Source: Nymphaea colorata (taxonomy: Eukaryota; Streptophyta; Magnoliopsida; Nymphaeales; Nymphaeaceae). From it: a stretch of DNA of 64,000 nucleotides. The stretch is from NCBI RefSeq assembly GCF_008831285.2, contig NC_045149.1:22388535-22452534 (forward strand), read 5' to 3'. Position numbers and translations under genes: made by a program. Positions within the stretch are counted from its first letter, which is position 1. Each line of letters opens with the position of its first letter. The notes beneath the pieces were generated by a model. The model was not told the origin of the DNA and ran no database searches. It was given only the letters and a program-made list of their open reading frames with translations. Shown here piece after piece: positions 20,440 to 32,879 of this stretch.

Positions 20440-23400
20440 TGTGTATAATATTTTAATTATAAATCCATATGGGTACGTTAGTCCAAGTTTCAACGCTCCC
20501 ATCTCCCTCATAACATCGCATAAAGGAGTTAGATCATCAGGTTTTAACTATAGGGCCATTTCTATCTTATACAGTTTCAGGATGATCTCTTTTCACGAAC
20601 AGCGACTCCAAGTTTTCGGTGAAAAGCTGAAGCTAGCTTTCTTGATGGTGACAAGTATCGCGTTTCATGGTTTTGGGTAGGGATTTGGAGAAGCGGTAGA
20701 AATATGCAACAACAAAAATGAGTGGGATATCTGACTCTTTTGTCTCTGACTGAGGTCTAGTTTGAAAAGTTGTGGGGGCCATGAGTACTTTTGATGGTAG
20801 GAGGAAAGTAGAAAGTTTCAGAAGATTGAATGACATTGGTTCCAATTGAAATTTCCTCAGGTTGGCGGAGCAGCTATGAAACACTAAATATATGGTTAAG
20901 AAATCTTCAATTGACTAGAGGCATTGACCCAGATCTCGTCGAGCTATCTTATCTAACACTTAAGTTCACTTAAGTTCCAACACAAAATTACAAAATTAAG
21001 CTTTTTAATAGACGACTATCAACATGGAGTGGATTTGTTTTCTAACTTTCCATATCACTTTTTGTAAGCACGATTTTACGTGAAATCTCTTGAAGATTTC
21101 CTAGTTTATCATTTCTTAGATTATTTACAACTTGAATAGGCTTTCATTAATGCAAACAACTGAGGCCATGCATGTTTGATGTTCCGAAGGACCTTTTTCT
21201 ACTTTAAATAAAAGTTTGTTCGTCCAATACTATAAGACAACAGTTCCATGAGATTTAGCAGGTCGAGTTGGCTGCCGTTTAGATAGTACATCATTGATCA
21301 TCTGTTTGATTCTTACGGTTTTACTTTTTTTTTTTACTGCAAATGATGACAATGCATGCGGTCACCTAAGTCTCGAAGCAGAACCTCAATAGCGAGAGAT
21401 TTTGGACTTTGGCATCTCGTGTATCACCCAGTACGATGAGGCAACAAACACGTTGACCCTCTCTCTAACATTTTGATTTGGATTAAAATCCAAGAAAAAA
21501 AGGTGGTGGGTCCGACCTTTTTTTTTTTCCTTGATTATTACATAGACTATGGTGAGCCCGAGGTGCGTGTAAACCGGTGTCTAAGGCACGAAGGTTCTCA
21601 ATCAAGAGAGTCCCGGATGTTGGGTCTTGAGATTGGAATTATCTTTTAACAAAGATCTCGAGTCAAGACCAACCATTGAATCCAAATCTGTGAAAAATGG
21701 ATCATTAATTTAGACCTCCTATGTCTTAAAATCGGAATAAGTAGTCGGTTTCTAATCCCTACTCTTTTAACTTTACATATCGTGTTAAAATGGACTTATA
21801 ACTTAGAACTAACTATGGAATTCTTATAACGTTGACCTATTTTCAAGTGAAGTCAAAACCAAATCCATGAGTTCTCCGAACACCCTGGTCTAGGGATGTC
21901 AATGGATCATATATCCATCCGAATTGCCTTCAAAAAATCGGATATGGTAAGCAATTTAACAAATAAGAAAATCGAGATCAGATTTAGATTTAAGAAATAA
22001 CATCTGATCAGACCAAATATCCGACTGAGTTGATATCTAAATCCAAACCTGAGAGCTTGAGTTGGTGCCCCAGGTTTTGAAGTTGCAACCGTTCATTGGT
22101 TGGGCAAAAAATCCAACCAAACGTATTAACTTAAAGTTATCACATAAGAAGAATATAAATTGTATATGAATGTATAATTTGATTAAGAGCTAATGGCTTT
22201 GATGGAGTTGCATATAATAATAGTCATATAGTTACCATGTACATCATTTAACTTAAGGTATTTAAAAATATATCATATAAAAAAAATTAATTGATAATTA
22301 ATATTATATTTAATTAAACATTTTTGTGTAAACAAGCAAACTATTATATTTAAAACATCAACTAAGCAAAATATCTTAAATAATGTATTCATTTAATTAA
22401 AAATAATAAAAAAAACTTCAATCAAGAAATTTCAACAAAATGGGCTTTTTTTTTAAATAAAAAAATTAATTGCAAATAAATATATCTGATACAAAAAAAC
22501 GGTTAAATTTATAAAAAAGTTTTATTTATCAAATTATCAATTATTTATTTAATCAATCAAGTAAATTATTTTGTATAATCATATAATATGTCCAAAAGAC
22601 TTAGGCATTTGATATATAGCATATAATTCACAAATTCAAAAACAAAAACCTTTAACTAGTAGGAAAACAACAAATTGTTTGATTTAATAAATTATATGAT
22701 TTGATTGAATAATACAATTTTATGTAAAAAAACACCTATTACAACAAAGAATTAGTGATGATGTGGAGTGAAAGAAGGTTTGACATCATTGAACACTCTT
22801 TTTATAGATGTAACACAAATTCTTTTAATTAACTCAATGAAATTAAAAAAAAACTATTAAATAATGTCTTTCTTAAATGAGAAATAATATGTGTCACCTG
22901 ATTTAATAATTCTCAATAAGTGATTATCATGAAATAATAGTTTATTCCATCAAAATATGTTATAATTTAAAAATAGACACATTAATGTTTAATATACACA
23001 ATTAATATGAAAAAAGTATGAACGTCATATGAATAACTTGTGGAAAAAATATACAAACCATACGAAAAACATGTGGAAAAAGTATGAAAACCAGCTAATA
23101 AACTTGTTTATTGAGAAAAATATTTGTTTAACTACTCAAACATATCATTTGCCCAAACATGCAACCTCATAAAAATTTTATTTAGTTGATAAACTAGTTG
23201 TTTTAGATAGTATTTAAAAAAAGAGAATTGGTCAAATGAAAAATAATATAACTCATCTTTAAATGACTTAAAGACATAAAAAAACAAATATGACAAATTA
23301 TGAGTACGAGGAACTTATTGATTAAATTGATAAGCTAAGAGTTAAAACATCTTAACCAACTACGTCAAAATTAAGTAATAAATATTTGTTCGTAAAAAAA

Positions 23401-23960
23401 ATATGAAAATCTGAAATATCACAATAAAACTCGACAATATTTTACAACTTGTAAAATTAGAATATCACTTAAAAAGATCAACATAAATAAATACGAACTA
23501 AAAATTTTATTTGGACATAAAAAATAAATATTAAAGTTAAAACTCTCATAGAATATCCAATTGCTTAATAAGAATTTGAGTACAAAATTATATAAAATCA
23601 CATGCAAAAAACAGTAATCCAACTTTTACTAAAGTATTTATAGAATAAAAAAAATTATGGCTATCCTCCAAGGCACCCATATTCTGAAATGAAAGATGAG
23701 TTTTAGATAAGTATTTAAAAAAACAGAATTGATGAGAAAAAGTATGTGAAAATAATACAAAACGTCTGAATCAAGAATTAAACCCAAGTTTCATTCAATG
23801 AGTTTATTTATTTTATCAATTAATAAATCAATGCAAAAAAATTTAATTAATTTAATAAAATAAGAAACTATTTAACAGGTAAATAAAAGGTGGCCATTGC
23901 ATTGTTTTGAATAGTCTAGCTGGTACTGCTTTGTTATGGCTCAGTGTTCTTTTGGCCATT
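20440..23960. other. AT-rich gene-free stretch
   Basis: No coding signal over 3.5 kb. 21600-21880 matches 55720-55925 (see repeat entries). About 21893-22060 starts ctagggatgtcaatgg and contains GGATAT/ATATCC words, as in many short plant hAT-type elements, but no second end was found. The rest (22100-23900) is very AT-rich. Confidence 0.5.
21560..21885. repeat. Dispersed repeat, copy A
   Basis: Shares long stretches with 55650-55925, for example gtcaagaccaaccattgaat and the words tagtcggttt and atccatgagttct in the same order and orientation. No open frame, LTR or terminal repeat was recognised, so the type is unknown. Confidence 0.65.
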
Positions 23961-24427
23961 CATAATCAGGAGCAGAGCCAGGGGGGTTCGCATAAATTAA
24001 AAAAATTGAAAAATTTTAATTTAGCTATATAGTTTTTGGACCGAGTTTAATTTGGCTCCACCCGAATTCAACCCACAAAACCCAGCCCACCCCTTTTGTT
24101 TGCCTTATTTCGAAGTTTCGAAAAGGGCGAAAACGTAGCGCCACTGCAGGAAGAGAGTGCGAGGGAGAGGACCAAGGAGAGAGAGATCAAAAAATAGAAT
24201 GAAAGGATGGGAAGGGGAGCACAAGAGACCGAGAGAGCATTGAGCAGGGTTGCAGGCGGAGGACCTGTGGATGCATCTTCCGAAACTTGCCAGCCTCCAA
24301 AGCACATCATTGTGTGAAGACTTGCCCAAAATGCAGGTATAGTGAGAGCAGTGGCAGAGCCATAATTTTTTTCAGGGGTGGGCCAAATAGTCTAACCTCG
24401 GATCCGAATAGGACCAAACTGAACTTG

Positions 24428-24685
24428 TTTGTGGCTTTCTTCAACACTTCGAAAGTGAACCTTCGAAGGCCGATGTACCAACCTCATAACCTTGATTGAG
24501 GTTCCAGATGTCGACTATTTTCTTATGAAAATAAACCCAAAAAAATGCCACAATGTTATTTCTGCAATCCCAAATGCTACAACAAAACCGGATACTTTAA
24601 AAGTTTCCTTGTGCTTTGCCCACTGCATAAGCTCTATCCAATTTCTTAGGTGAACTTACTTTGGAACAATTTAGATCATTGGATT
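24428..24685 (-). pseudogene. Receptor kinase membrane-region remnant
   Basis: A diverged copy of the exon 2 part at about 11450-11700 of the intact receptor kinase, covering the membrane helix and juxtamembrane part (matching words include gcataagctctatc and aaccttgattgaggtt). Several indels and stops make it non-coding. There is no lectin or kinase catalytic part nearby. Confidence 0.75.
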
Positions 24686-24689
24686 AGTC

Positions 24690-25960
24690 AATGAAAACTA
24701 GATCAACCACTAAGGAGAATGCTCTTTGGGTAGCAAACGGGGATTGTGTGCACCATTACGTCGGTGCTACAAAAAGCCTAGAAATATAGCGTCCATAGGA
24801 GTCGAACTAATGATGCGATTTTCACTTGTCTGTAACCCCGACCAGCTACTGTACCCCACCTAGGGAAAAATTACATTAAATTTTGAATGAAGAAAAGAGG
24901 GACATCTTTTCAAAGCAAGAATCGAATGCCTTGTTGCACAAATAATTTTTTATCACCTTGGAGAGGACATTAACAAGTTGAATTAATGATCTCAATGTTA
25001 CCACAGGGCGTTTGCACCCTGAGATTTTTGATCAATAATTCAAAGGGCCAAACTGGTATAACCATAACTGATATATGAATGTGCTATGATATTTTAGAAT
25101 TGAGGGAGAAAGAGTCCTTGCAGCATAAAAATATTGTATCAAAAGGATATGAATATTAATTTTAACCATTATTTTCTTCTTCAACTACTCGTACTCTTTT
25201 AAGAGGTCCGCTGACTTTTCGGGACATTTGGATGCACCGATTTAACTTGCTTTCGTTTTTTTTTATTGATTTTTATATATTATTTTTGTTTTTTCCCAGT
25301 TCACAAACGATACAGTTGAATGGCACTATAGCACTGTTCGATGCATTGTCGTGTTCTGTTGTGGATACGCAAGACTTATTTTTCTGAATTATTTGGCTTG
25401 CTTTAACGACATTTGTGGTTGTCATTTACCACTACGTGATTCTATAAGCCTCGTTTCAAGAATACCATCATTCAAACACTTGCCATTAATGTTGTCAAAA
25501 CATAAATAATAGGGTCAGAAACAATTCCAAAATTCAATTTGTTATCTAAAGGGCGGGCATGGTGACTATAAAATAATTTATAGTATAATTTAAAACAATC
25601 GAATTTTAAGTTTTCTTTCTTCATTGAAAAACAAAGACTTGTGGCTCCTGATCATCACCAAAGAAATCATGGTTAACTTATCCCTGTCGATCAAACACAA
25701 AGCGTTCTCGCTAAAGAAGTCTTGGTTACTTTTGTGACTTTTCTTTTTTGGACAGCTGCGTTACTTTCAAATTCGTAACAAACTCAAACGACTACCTTCT
25801 TTTCATTCAAATAAAATGTCATTCCCGCTTGAGCAGGAAAGTCGCGGGTAAATCAAGAAAGCGGTCTCGCGTTTCCCATCTCACCTCTCACCCTTTTCCT
25901 CCGATAGAGAGAGAGAGACTGAGTGAATCAAGAAAAGGGTCTCGCACTCCGCACCCCCAT
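24690..25960. other. Gene-free stretch
   Basis: No gene is recognised. The last 200 bases lead into the insertion site of the element at 25971 and may hold the degraded upstream part of the ribosomal protein L8 remnant, but the match there is weak. Confidence 0.35.
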
Positions 25961-25962
25961 CT

Positions 25963-27185
25963 TCTGCCCGCAGTTGCGGAGCCAGAAATTTTTGGCTACG
26001 GGGCACTAGTACATGTTGTTGAAACTAAAGCAAAAAAAAAAAAAAATCTTCAGGCCAAGTCAGGGAGAGATGACAAAGCATTGGAGTTGTTCTTCAAGAT
26101 GTTAAACGACGGTTTCAGGCCAAGTCACGGAACATTCTCCATGGTTTTTAGTTCTTGTGCTCGTACAGGAAAAAGAGTTAAATCATATTTAGTTCTCATG
26201 CGAGTTAATCAGAAGGCCCAATGCTAAAAGGAAAAAGAGCCCCAAAATCCAAGAGAATTAAATAAAACTGCGATTCTGAACTAGATAGGTGCTTCTATGA
26301 AGACCGATAGTAAAAAAAACGAACACACATCAACATCCTGGGAGTCAAGTATGCAGCCACATACACGTATCCAAAAGAAATGCCTGAACTCATGAACCGA
26401 TAAGGCTTGTAGTTCTCCCCAAGAAAAGAAAAAACAAAAATGCCAATTAAAGAACAAGATCGCAGATTCATCAGAACGCCCAAGACCCTAATCCACAACC
26501 AACCAATTACAATATTCACATCCAATAAAAGAAAACCTCGACATCGGCAGGTCATTTAAGAAAAATAAATCCTAGAAAATCCGTCAGAGAGGTCCCCTCA
26601 AAAAGTTGACGCCCTAATGGAAAAAATAACCCAAGAAAAAAGCAAAATAAAGAAAAGATTTGCCAGAGATGAAAACCAACCTGCTCCTCACGTTCTTCTT
26701 TATCGACAGAGATGAAAAAAGCAAAATAAAGAAAAGATTTGCCAGAGATTAGCAAGGCGATCTCCTTTATCGACAGAGGGTAAAACGCTCGCCGACGGGA
26801 AGAAGAAGAAAACCCTAAAAATTGCAAGAGAAAAAACGCCTCACCACTGCACGGTTGTGGGCCTGCAGCCTTGCCCTTCACTCGCCAGTTCGCCCCTTCG
26901 CCTTCGCGGCTTCGCCCTCCGGCAGTTTTACTTTCGCCATTCGGTTTCGAACTTTCGAGTGAATTTGGGCGGGCTGCGGGCAGACAGAATCAATTGCCAA
27001 TTGGGCGAACTTTCGGGTGAATTTGGGCGCCTTATGTTTTCTGGAGGCTGGAGCTGGACCAATTGTTGGACCCGATCCATGTTTGGCGTGGGCAGCAACA
27101 TGGCGTCAACACGGGCATGAGGCAGAGACGCTCCACTAAACTGTGGAGGTTTTTTTGGCACGCTGGCTCCGCCACTGTCTGCCCG
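25963..27185 (-). mobile_element. hAT-like non-autonomous element with PPR fragment
   Basis: The element is 25971-27177 (1207 bp), flanked by a perfect 8-bp duplication tctgcccg (25963-25970 and 27178-27185). Ends are CAGTTGCGGAGCCAG and CTGGCTCCGCCACTG, an inverted pair. Eight-base duplications and CAG-type ends point to the hAT superfamily. No transposase is encoded. Inside are a PPR-like coding fragment, a partial direct duplication (aaataaagaaaagatttgcc at about 26645 and 26726) and a GC-rich subterminal part resembling 33060-33180. It sits inside a ribosomal protein L8 remnant. Confidence 0.85.
26046..26205 (+). pseudogene. PPR protein fragment captured in a transposon
   Basis: One frame reads GRDDKALELFFKMLNDGF then RPSHGTFSMVFSSCARTG, the typical end and start of consecutive pentatricopeptide repeats (EALELF-KM---G--P---TF--VLSAC---G). 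PPR proteins bind organellar RNA. Only about one and a half repeats are present, inside the hAT-like element, so it is a captured piece without its own start or stop. Confidence 0.7.
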
Positions 27186-27398
27186 CCCTTCCGCTACAAG
27201 CATCAGAAGTAGCCATTCATCGCGGCCGATGGCAACAAGGCTACCCTCTCCATTGGCAATATCCACCACTCCGATCCATTCCCAAGAGAGCCGTCTATGC
27301 AACATCGAGCACCATGTCGGCGACTACAGTGTTTTCGCTCGAACCTCCAAGGACTACGCTATCGTCATCCGCTATAACCCCGACACTGGAACCACGAG
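27186..27398 (+). pseudogene. 60S ribosomal protein L8 (uL2) fragment
   Basis: Three frames in succession match cytosolic uL2: PFRYKHQK, then a stop, then FIAADG and KATLSIGN; next [10 protein letters not shown]; then [20 protein letters not shown] followed by [14 protein letters not shown]. It ends at a possible donor (ag|gtatat at 27398/27399), a place where the coding sequence would continue with IKLPSG. An internal piece (about a dozen residues before KATL) is missing and there are two frameshifts. Its own 8 bases were duplicated by the adjoining transposon. Confidence 0.85.
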
Positions 27399-27399
27399 G

Positions 27400-29400
27400 T
27401 ATATTTTATTTGTCGATTGAAATTCCTACGTCTTTTTGTTCGGTTTGTAGTATTGCTATTCTTTTTCTTTTTTGGGATATATTGGTTGTTTTTCCTCACC
27501 TAATTAGCATGGTGGAAGAAATACATTTATCCATCATTAATGCTTGTGATGGATCTGATCTTGGTTATTGAATTCGTGCTTCTGAGCTCAATGGAAATTT
27601 GGTGTAAATTAATGGAATCAGTTGGAGTGGGCGTATTGGTGCATGGGAATTTTGACCTCGTTCATATTGGGTTTGCGGTTCTGGCGAGGGGCAGGCATTG
27701 TATTTGTTAGGGTTTTGTATTTATATTTGTTAAGAAATTAAAGTTTACAAAATTACGACAGACAATGTCCCAGTTGCTTGAGTTGTAATGAATTTATGCT
27801 TGTTACGTATTCGGTGTAAGCCCCTGACTGAGTTTTATCGACAGCTTTTGGTAATTGTAAACGATACTTGCTTTTAAATAAGACTATTGTAGCTAATTTG
27901 ATTGTGAAAAAGGTCTTTTGTTGAGCGACATGAAGGCAAATCTGAAATCTGCCTTTTGGATTCCTTTTCTGCGCAGAGGAAGTGATGGTGGTTCATGTTA
28001 GAATTGTTGCCTACACTGATTTTTAAACATAGAAAGCTCCAAAGTTCTAGGGTCATTCATATATGTTGTAAGCTGGTGGTAGGGTACATTTGGAGGCATT
28101 GACTGTGGTGTGTTTAGGCTGAAGCAGTAGCGAGCTGAGTGACCCTTAAAAATTTAAATTTAAAGTAACAGTGCCCCTTAGCCAAAAACTTCTCGCTCTG
28201 CCATGCTAAATTTTGAAATATGGGTTATATTTTTTTCGGCATCTGCAAGCTTTTAATCAAATATGTCTCTGTATTCTTCAGAGCCTTTGCACCTACGTAA
28301 GATCCACATTTGTCCTTACCAACTACCAAGTAACTTCTGATCGAACCACAAAGAAGATTTTTTTTTCTTTTTTTTCTGGGAACTGCTTTCATCAGAACAG
28401 ATTTAGAGCTGACGGGACATGGTTGTGGTTATTTTCTTTGTTATTGTCTGATTTGCTGCTACCTCTGGAGCTAGGTGTGACCTTTTTGTGCATATTTGGC
28501 TCTGGATGGAAATAGTTTAGAATAGTGTTCATTTGGATGTGTGCTGACTGTTCTGAGAAAAGATGAAGAGAAGTCGTCCATAAATTGATCCTAATCATCG
28601 TCTCCATGTTCTTGCAATTTTGGAACCATCATGGCAGCTGTTGCCAATAAATATATCTTCATTAAATTTGATGAAGTTCGACTGCATGTTCAAAGCAATG
28701 TAGTTCCCATCATGGTTTTAGGCAACATGCTTTCACTTTTTTCATAATTGAAGTATGGCAACATGTTGAACATGTTCTGCAATTAACTGTTCAATTGCTT
28801 CCGAAGTTTTTACAGGGGTGTTGGTCTTGATATGTCTAGGGCATTCAACACTTTCATCAAGGAAGCAAAGACAAACATACACACTCATGTACCATTTCAT
28901 GGTTACACACACTCCTTATTTGATCTATTTAGGAGTCTCTTTGTAGAATTGAGCTTTTCTAGGGAGTAACTTCTTAGATAATTCTCTCTCTCGAGTAAGA
29001 GTTCACATGTCATGTCATGCAACATCTAGAACTCATCTGCTCTCACATCTGAGCAATATTAGGAAAAATGTTCTTTGTCAAATTCAGTACATGTTAGTTG
29101 CTCGGTTTGATTTAGTTCACACAAAAGCTGTTTATCCTTTTCCTACCATGTGCAGGATGATTCATATCTTAAAAGTTACATCAGTTGATTTGTATCATGG
29201 TATAGATTGTAGGATGGCTAATTATGTGCTTGATTGAGTCAACATGCTTTTAAAACATTTCATGTAGCTAGTAGCCATTCTTAGGATGATTTTAATCCTT
29301 TGCTTTTAAGGGCATTTTTAGATCATAATTATTAGAAATGGAGTTCATCTTTTAGGTAACTTTTCAAATATATACTGAAGTCTTGTCCTTTTGTTGACAT
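27400..29400. other. Intron-like T-rich stretch
   Basis: No exon was recognised between the L8 fragment and the Rab fragment. The sequence is T-rich on the plus strand, as plant introns often are. At 28122-28207 there is a small relic with both an inward CAGTAGCGAGCT word and agtgccccttagccaaaaac, i.e. the ends of the GGAGCC element family. Confidence 0.4.
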
Positions 29401-29407
29401 TATGCAG

Positions 29408-29673
29408 TGGGATACTGTTGGGCTGGAAAACTTCAAGGCCATTTCCAGCAGATATTACCATGGCACTCATGGTGTTATTGTAAGTTGGCTGCTTCAAGTT
29501 TATTAGTTCTTAGTGCTATTTGCTAGGCTATGATCAGGTTTAAGAATGTTATTTTGTTTGAGCATATGTTTCTTTTGTTTCAGCTGCTACAATTGAAAAA
29601 ATGTTGTATTTCTCTTCTTTGGAAGGTAGTCTATGATGTCATCGACTAGGAGGGCATTAACATTGTCAAACAG
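29408..29673 (+). pseudogene. Rab1/RABD small GTPase fragment, two exons
   Basis: 29408-29479 reads WDTVGLENFKAISSRYYHGT then HGVI, matching Rab1 WDTAGQERF and the following switch II region, preceded by an AG acceptor and followed by a GTAAGT donor. After a 146-bp intron, 29626-29673 reads VVYDVID, a stop, then EGINIVKQ, matching VTYDVTD-ESFNNVKQ. The catalytic Gln of WDTAGQE is Leu here, and the stop kills the frame. Upstream GTP-binding exons (GDSGVGKS) are absent. Intron retention excludes a processed copy; it is a genomic fragment, probably carried by a transposon. Confidence 0.85.
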
Positions 29674-29848
29674 CCGGTGCATAAACAAGGTTCAGCTATT
29701 CGAAGACCAGCAAAATTTTCAGTTGTAGCAGTAGTTGAAGCTTGTCTAGATAGTGTGCGGTATGTGTGTGTCACAAGCCCCTATTCCGAATTTGTTTGTG
29801 CTGCCTTTGACCCTTTACGTCTGATAGGAATTATTCGATCGTATTTTG

Positions 29849-29871
29849 TGTGTGTCACACACACACACACG

Positions 29872-29917
<46 letters not shown>

Positions 29918-29918
29918 A
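29849..29918. repeat. (CA)n-(TA)n compound microsatellite
   Basis: A CA run of about 45 bases with one interruption, followed directly by a TA run of about 22 bases. Confidence 0.95.
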
Positions 29919-30117
29919 TGTCAGACTCTTGCTGATATGATATAGCGCTGGTGTGGGTTTATAAAATTTGTTGTTTTCTATTCTCAAATTGGCTAAAAAG
30001 AGCTTCCAATTTATGCTCAAGATTTTATGAGAAATGTAAAACTAATTGTCTCTAGGTACATGAGCTCGTTAGAAGGTGTCACTGTCACCTTCGCTTTCTC
30101 CTCTCTTTTCAAGGTAT

Positions 30118-31168
30118 TCAGAAGTTGAAGTGCACCCATCTTTGGTCCTTCCCCCCTTTACCTTGTGTTGTGTTAGCATATTGTCTTGAAGAACTTGCTT
30201 GATTGTCTTTGATTAGACGCTTCAGACATTGCCTTTCTAAGTGGTTACTTTCACAGAACCAACATTTCAACACTCTATTTTGAGAGTTGTCATTCTTACG
30301 AAAGAAATATCTCTTCTCGACTTGATGCTGAGTCGATGATTCATCTTTACGGTCTCGTTGATCCTCTTTTTCTCCTCCATGATCAGACTTCTTCGAAGGC
30401 TTGAAGGTGTTAGTATAGCTCTTGTGCTGGGTATCGGCCAAGCATTCTGCTACCACATATGTATCCTCCAAGGTCTCTGGATTGCACATTTCCACTTTGG
30501 ATTGTGCCCACAGCTAAAGTCCCAAAATAAACCAGTCCATTTGTTCCTGCATATCTGGCACATCTAACATGAGCCTCTGATAGCTCCTCACATAGTCTCG
30601 CAAGGATCATTTATGTTTCAATTCTCCGAGCATTCGATAGGCATGTCATCTTGCATTCGGAGGCATGAAGTAAGTCCTCAACTCTCGCTGAAAATCATCG
30701 AAAGTGTCTACTGTGTATATCCCCTTTTGAATGTCAAGTTGTTTCCGTCTCCACCAAGCCACTCACTGCTGTTTTGACCTAAAGGTCGTCCCCCACAACA
30801 CTTTGAAGGTGTAGATATTATTCCAATTGAAATAAAAAGTTGTCGATCACTTGAGTATCTCAATTTCCGTTGTATTTTGCTAGCCTCTGAACGTCGACCC
30901 TTGTTGGTCAATCGTCACATTCACCTACAGAGACTTGTCGTTGTAGTGTGCGGTTCTTCAATTGAAGTTCCTTAACTTCAGCTTGTAATGCAGTCACTGT
31001 CTCAGTAAGTGACCGATTCATGGCGATAAGATCGGCCATTTGTTTCTGCATGGTCTTCATCTCGTCCTTCATTTCACTGAAGAACTCGGCTGCATTGTCC
31101 AATGCTTCTTCATGAGTAGCCACATCGGCGTGGAGCTCTTTGGTACAACAAAGATGTCCAACTTTCAT
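30118..31168 (-). pseudogene. Gag remnant of the truncated gypsy element
   Basis: Pieces: a coiled-coil region (EVKELQLKNRTLQRQVSVG, 30908-31168), gag core pieces at 30590-30900 with frameshifts, and a basic region with zinc knuckle CWFCESNHLERQC (30118-30495). Several stops and frameshifts break it. The short C-x2-C-x3-H-x4-C knuckle is shared with the longer element. Confidence 0.82.
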
Positions 31169-31384
31169 TTCACTGAATAACTCTCAATCTTCACAACCGT
31201 ATCTTCCTGACTGTGGGATGTGCCCATCTCGTCGGACTGGGCCACTCCCTTGCCCTTGGCGATTCGCAGATTGTAGTGAGTCGTCAGGGCATTCTCTTCG
31301 ATCAGCGATCTCCGGTGTGTTGTTCTACACCGATTCTCCAACCGCTTCCCTAGATTGAGCTTAACCTGGGGCTCTCATACCAGT

Positions 31385-31765
31385 TGTCACGGGCTGACTC
31401 CTTCAGCCCATGCGACACAACAAGAACCTAATTGCCGTCAGCCTTCAAACCATCGAAAGGGGCGCAAAAGGTTGTTCTTGAAAACAAGTGCATAATGAAA
31501 GCTTTGTGAATAAAGAAATCTCGCAATGTATTCAACTTGAAAAACTTGTACAACACGAGAGAGGTAAGAAAGGAGAATGATCTCAACTTGCTTACATAGG
31601 ATGACCAAAGCCATTTACAGGATTCTCATGCCGACCACCCAAAACAAAGAATCCCAGGACATGACACTTAGATTGGTAGGAGGGTAATCCCTTACAAGTA
31701 AACAAGCATAAACAAAAGACTCAACGTAAGCAAAGGAAGTACAAACTCTTAGACACAGGGGAGCA
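31385..31765 (-). repeat. LTR of the truncated gypsy element
   Basis: Homologous to the 406-bp LTRs at 14736 and 19653 with more divergence and small deletions; the minus-strand ends are TGCTCCCC and GTGACA. Confidence 0.9.
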
Positions 31766-31979
31766 ATTTTAGTTATGACAAAAAATACCCATGATGAATA
31801 CAAAAAGAAAACTTGTGCATGGACAATAAACAGAACAGGAAAAAGAAGATTTTGAGATTCGATAAAGGTAGTACGTGTCAGTCCATATATACATATCATT
31901 ATGACCAATGTACCCTTTTAAATGGCAAAAAAATGTCTTCATTTTTCTTGTCATGCGCATAGTGTCATTGCATATATTC

Positions 31980-32390
31980 GTCATTATCTCATACTTCTAT
32001 TTTTATCTCATACACATTATTTTATACATATGTCATTATCTTATACCTATTATCGCATATCATTGTCATTATCTCATACCCATTATTATCTCATTTATGT
32101 CATTATCTCAAACACGGTGGGTATGAGATAATGACAGATGCTATAAGTATCAAATAATGACTAGGGAATGAGTAATGGGAATGACATAACAACACGAGTA
32201 TGATAATGAGAAGATTATGAGATAATGAGTATGAGTCGTTATGAGTTCACGATAAAGACAGGGGCATGAGATAATGGGTATAAGATAGCGACATAGTTGT
32301 GATAATGACATGAGCATGAAAAAATGATAGGAAGTATGATATAATGTGTATGAGATAACAACAAGGGTATGAAATAATGACAGATGTACC
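31980..32390. repeat. Inverted minisatellite built on CATTATCTCATAC
   Basis: Left of about 32115 the plus strand repeats cattatctcatac-like words at short spacing; right of it the reverse complement (gtatgagataatg) repeats to about 32390. The arms can pair into a long imperfect hairpin centred near 32110-32118. Open frames on both strands are repeat artefacts. Confidence 0.85.
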
Positions 32391-32429
32391 CTATAATGAT
32401 AGAAATAAGAGATAAGAACATACATGATT

Positions 32430-32879
32430 AAAAATATTCCTTATGCAGATATAAAGGCATTACGGTAAATATGTATATTGATAGCAGAGTATGTTTGTAT
32501 GTATATGAAACGGTGTACAAAACTTGATCTCCCATATCAACCCTGCCAACAAAAATCTTTCAACCCCTCCGGCCCTCCTTGTCTCTCCAATTATTGGGGT
32601 TCCAGATCACCCCCACCGTTGCTCACTGTTGGCATCAAAGACATGCTCAGCAACATCACTCCTGGTCGTGGAGTCTACAATTTTAAGTATCAATGTGCTC
32701 CAGTAGTTCCAAGGCTTTTTCACCTCTCTGCTCATCCCCTTTTAACAATCACCAGCCACCGCTCGTCATTGTCATCAAATACCTGCTTACCATCATCACC
32801 ACCACTCCTAGCCATCGGATTCTGCATACAAATATCAAGTCAAGGCGTAGCGTAGCAGGTCCACCTGTGTTCCTCTACA
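32430..32879. other. Gene-free stretch
   Basis: Contains overlapping short frames (32478-32855) with Pro/Ser-rich composition and no recognisable domain. It leads into the left end of the element at 32880. Confidence 0.35.

Larger units (their letters stand above)
30055..31765 (-). mobile_element. Truncated gypsy element (5' LTR, PBS, gag)
   Basis: A diverged relative of the 14.7-20.05 kb element on the same strand, covering 5' LTR, leader and gag and stopping just before the protease. The 5' LTR is 31385-31765 (381 bp), with intact TG...CA ends. The leader has the primer-binding site (minus strand TGGTATGAGAGCC at 31370-31382, one mismatch from the initiator-Met tRNA type). The break at 30055 falls at the point matching 18485 of the longer element. 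Confidence 0.88.

Noticed and set aside
24068..24329. Two overlapping minus frames of 74-80 codons
   Set aside because: No domain; the region carries GGAGCC-type words and seems to be element debris.
32478..32855. 125-codon plus frame
   Set aside because: Pro/Ser-rich with no recognised motif; overlapping alternative frames of similar length suggest chance.
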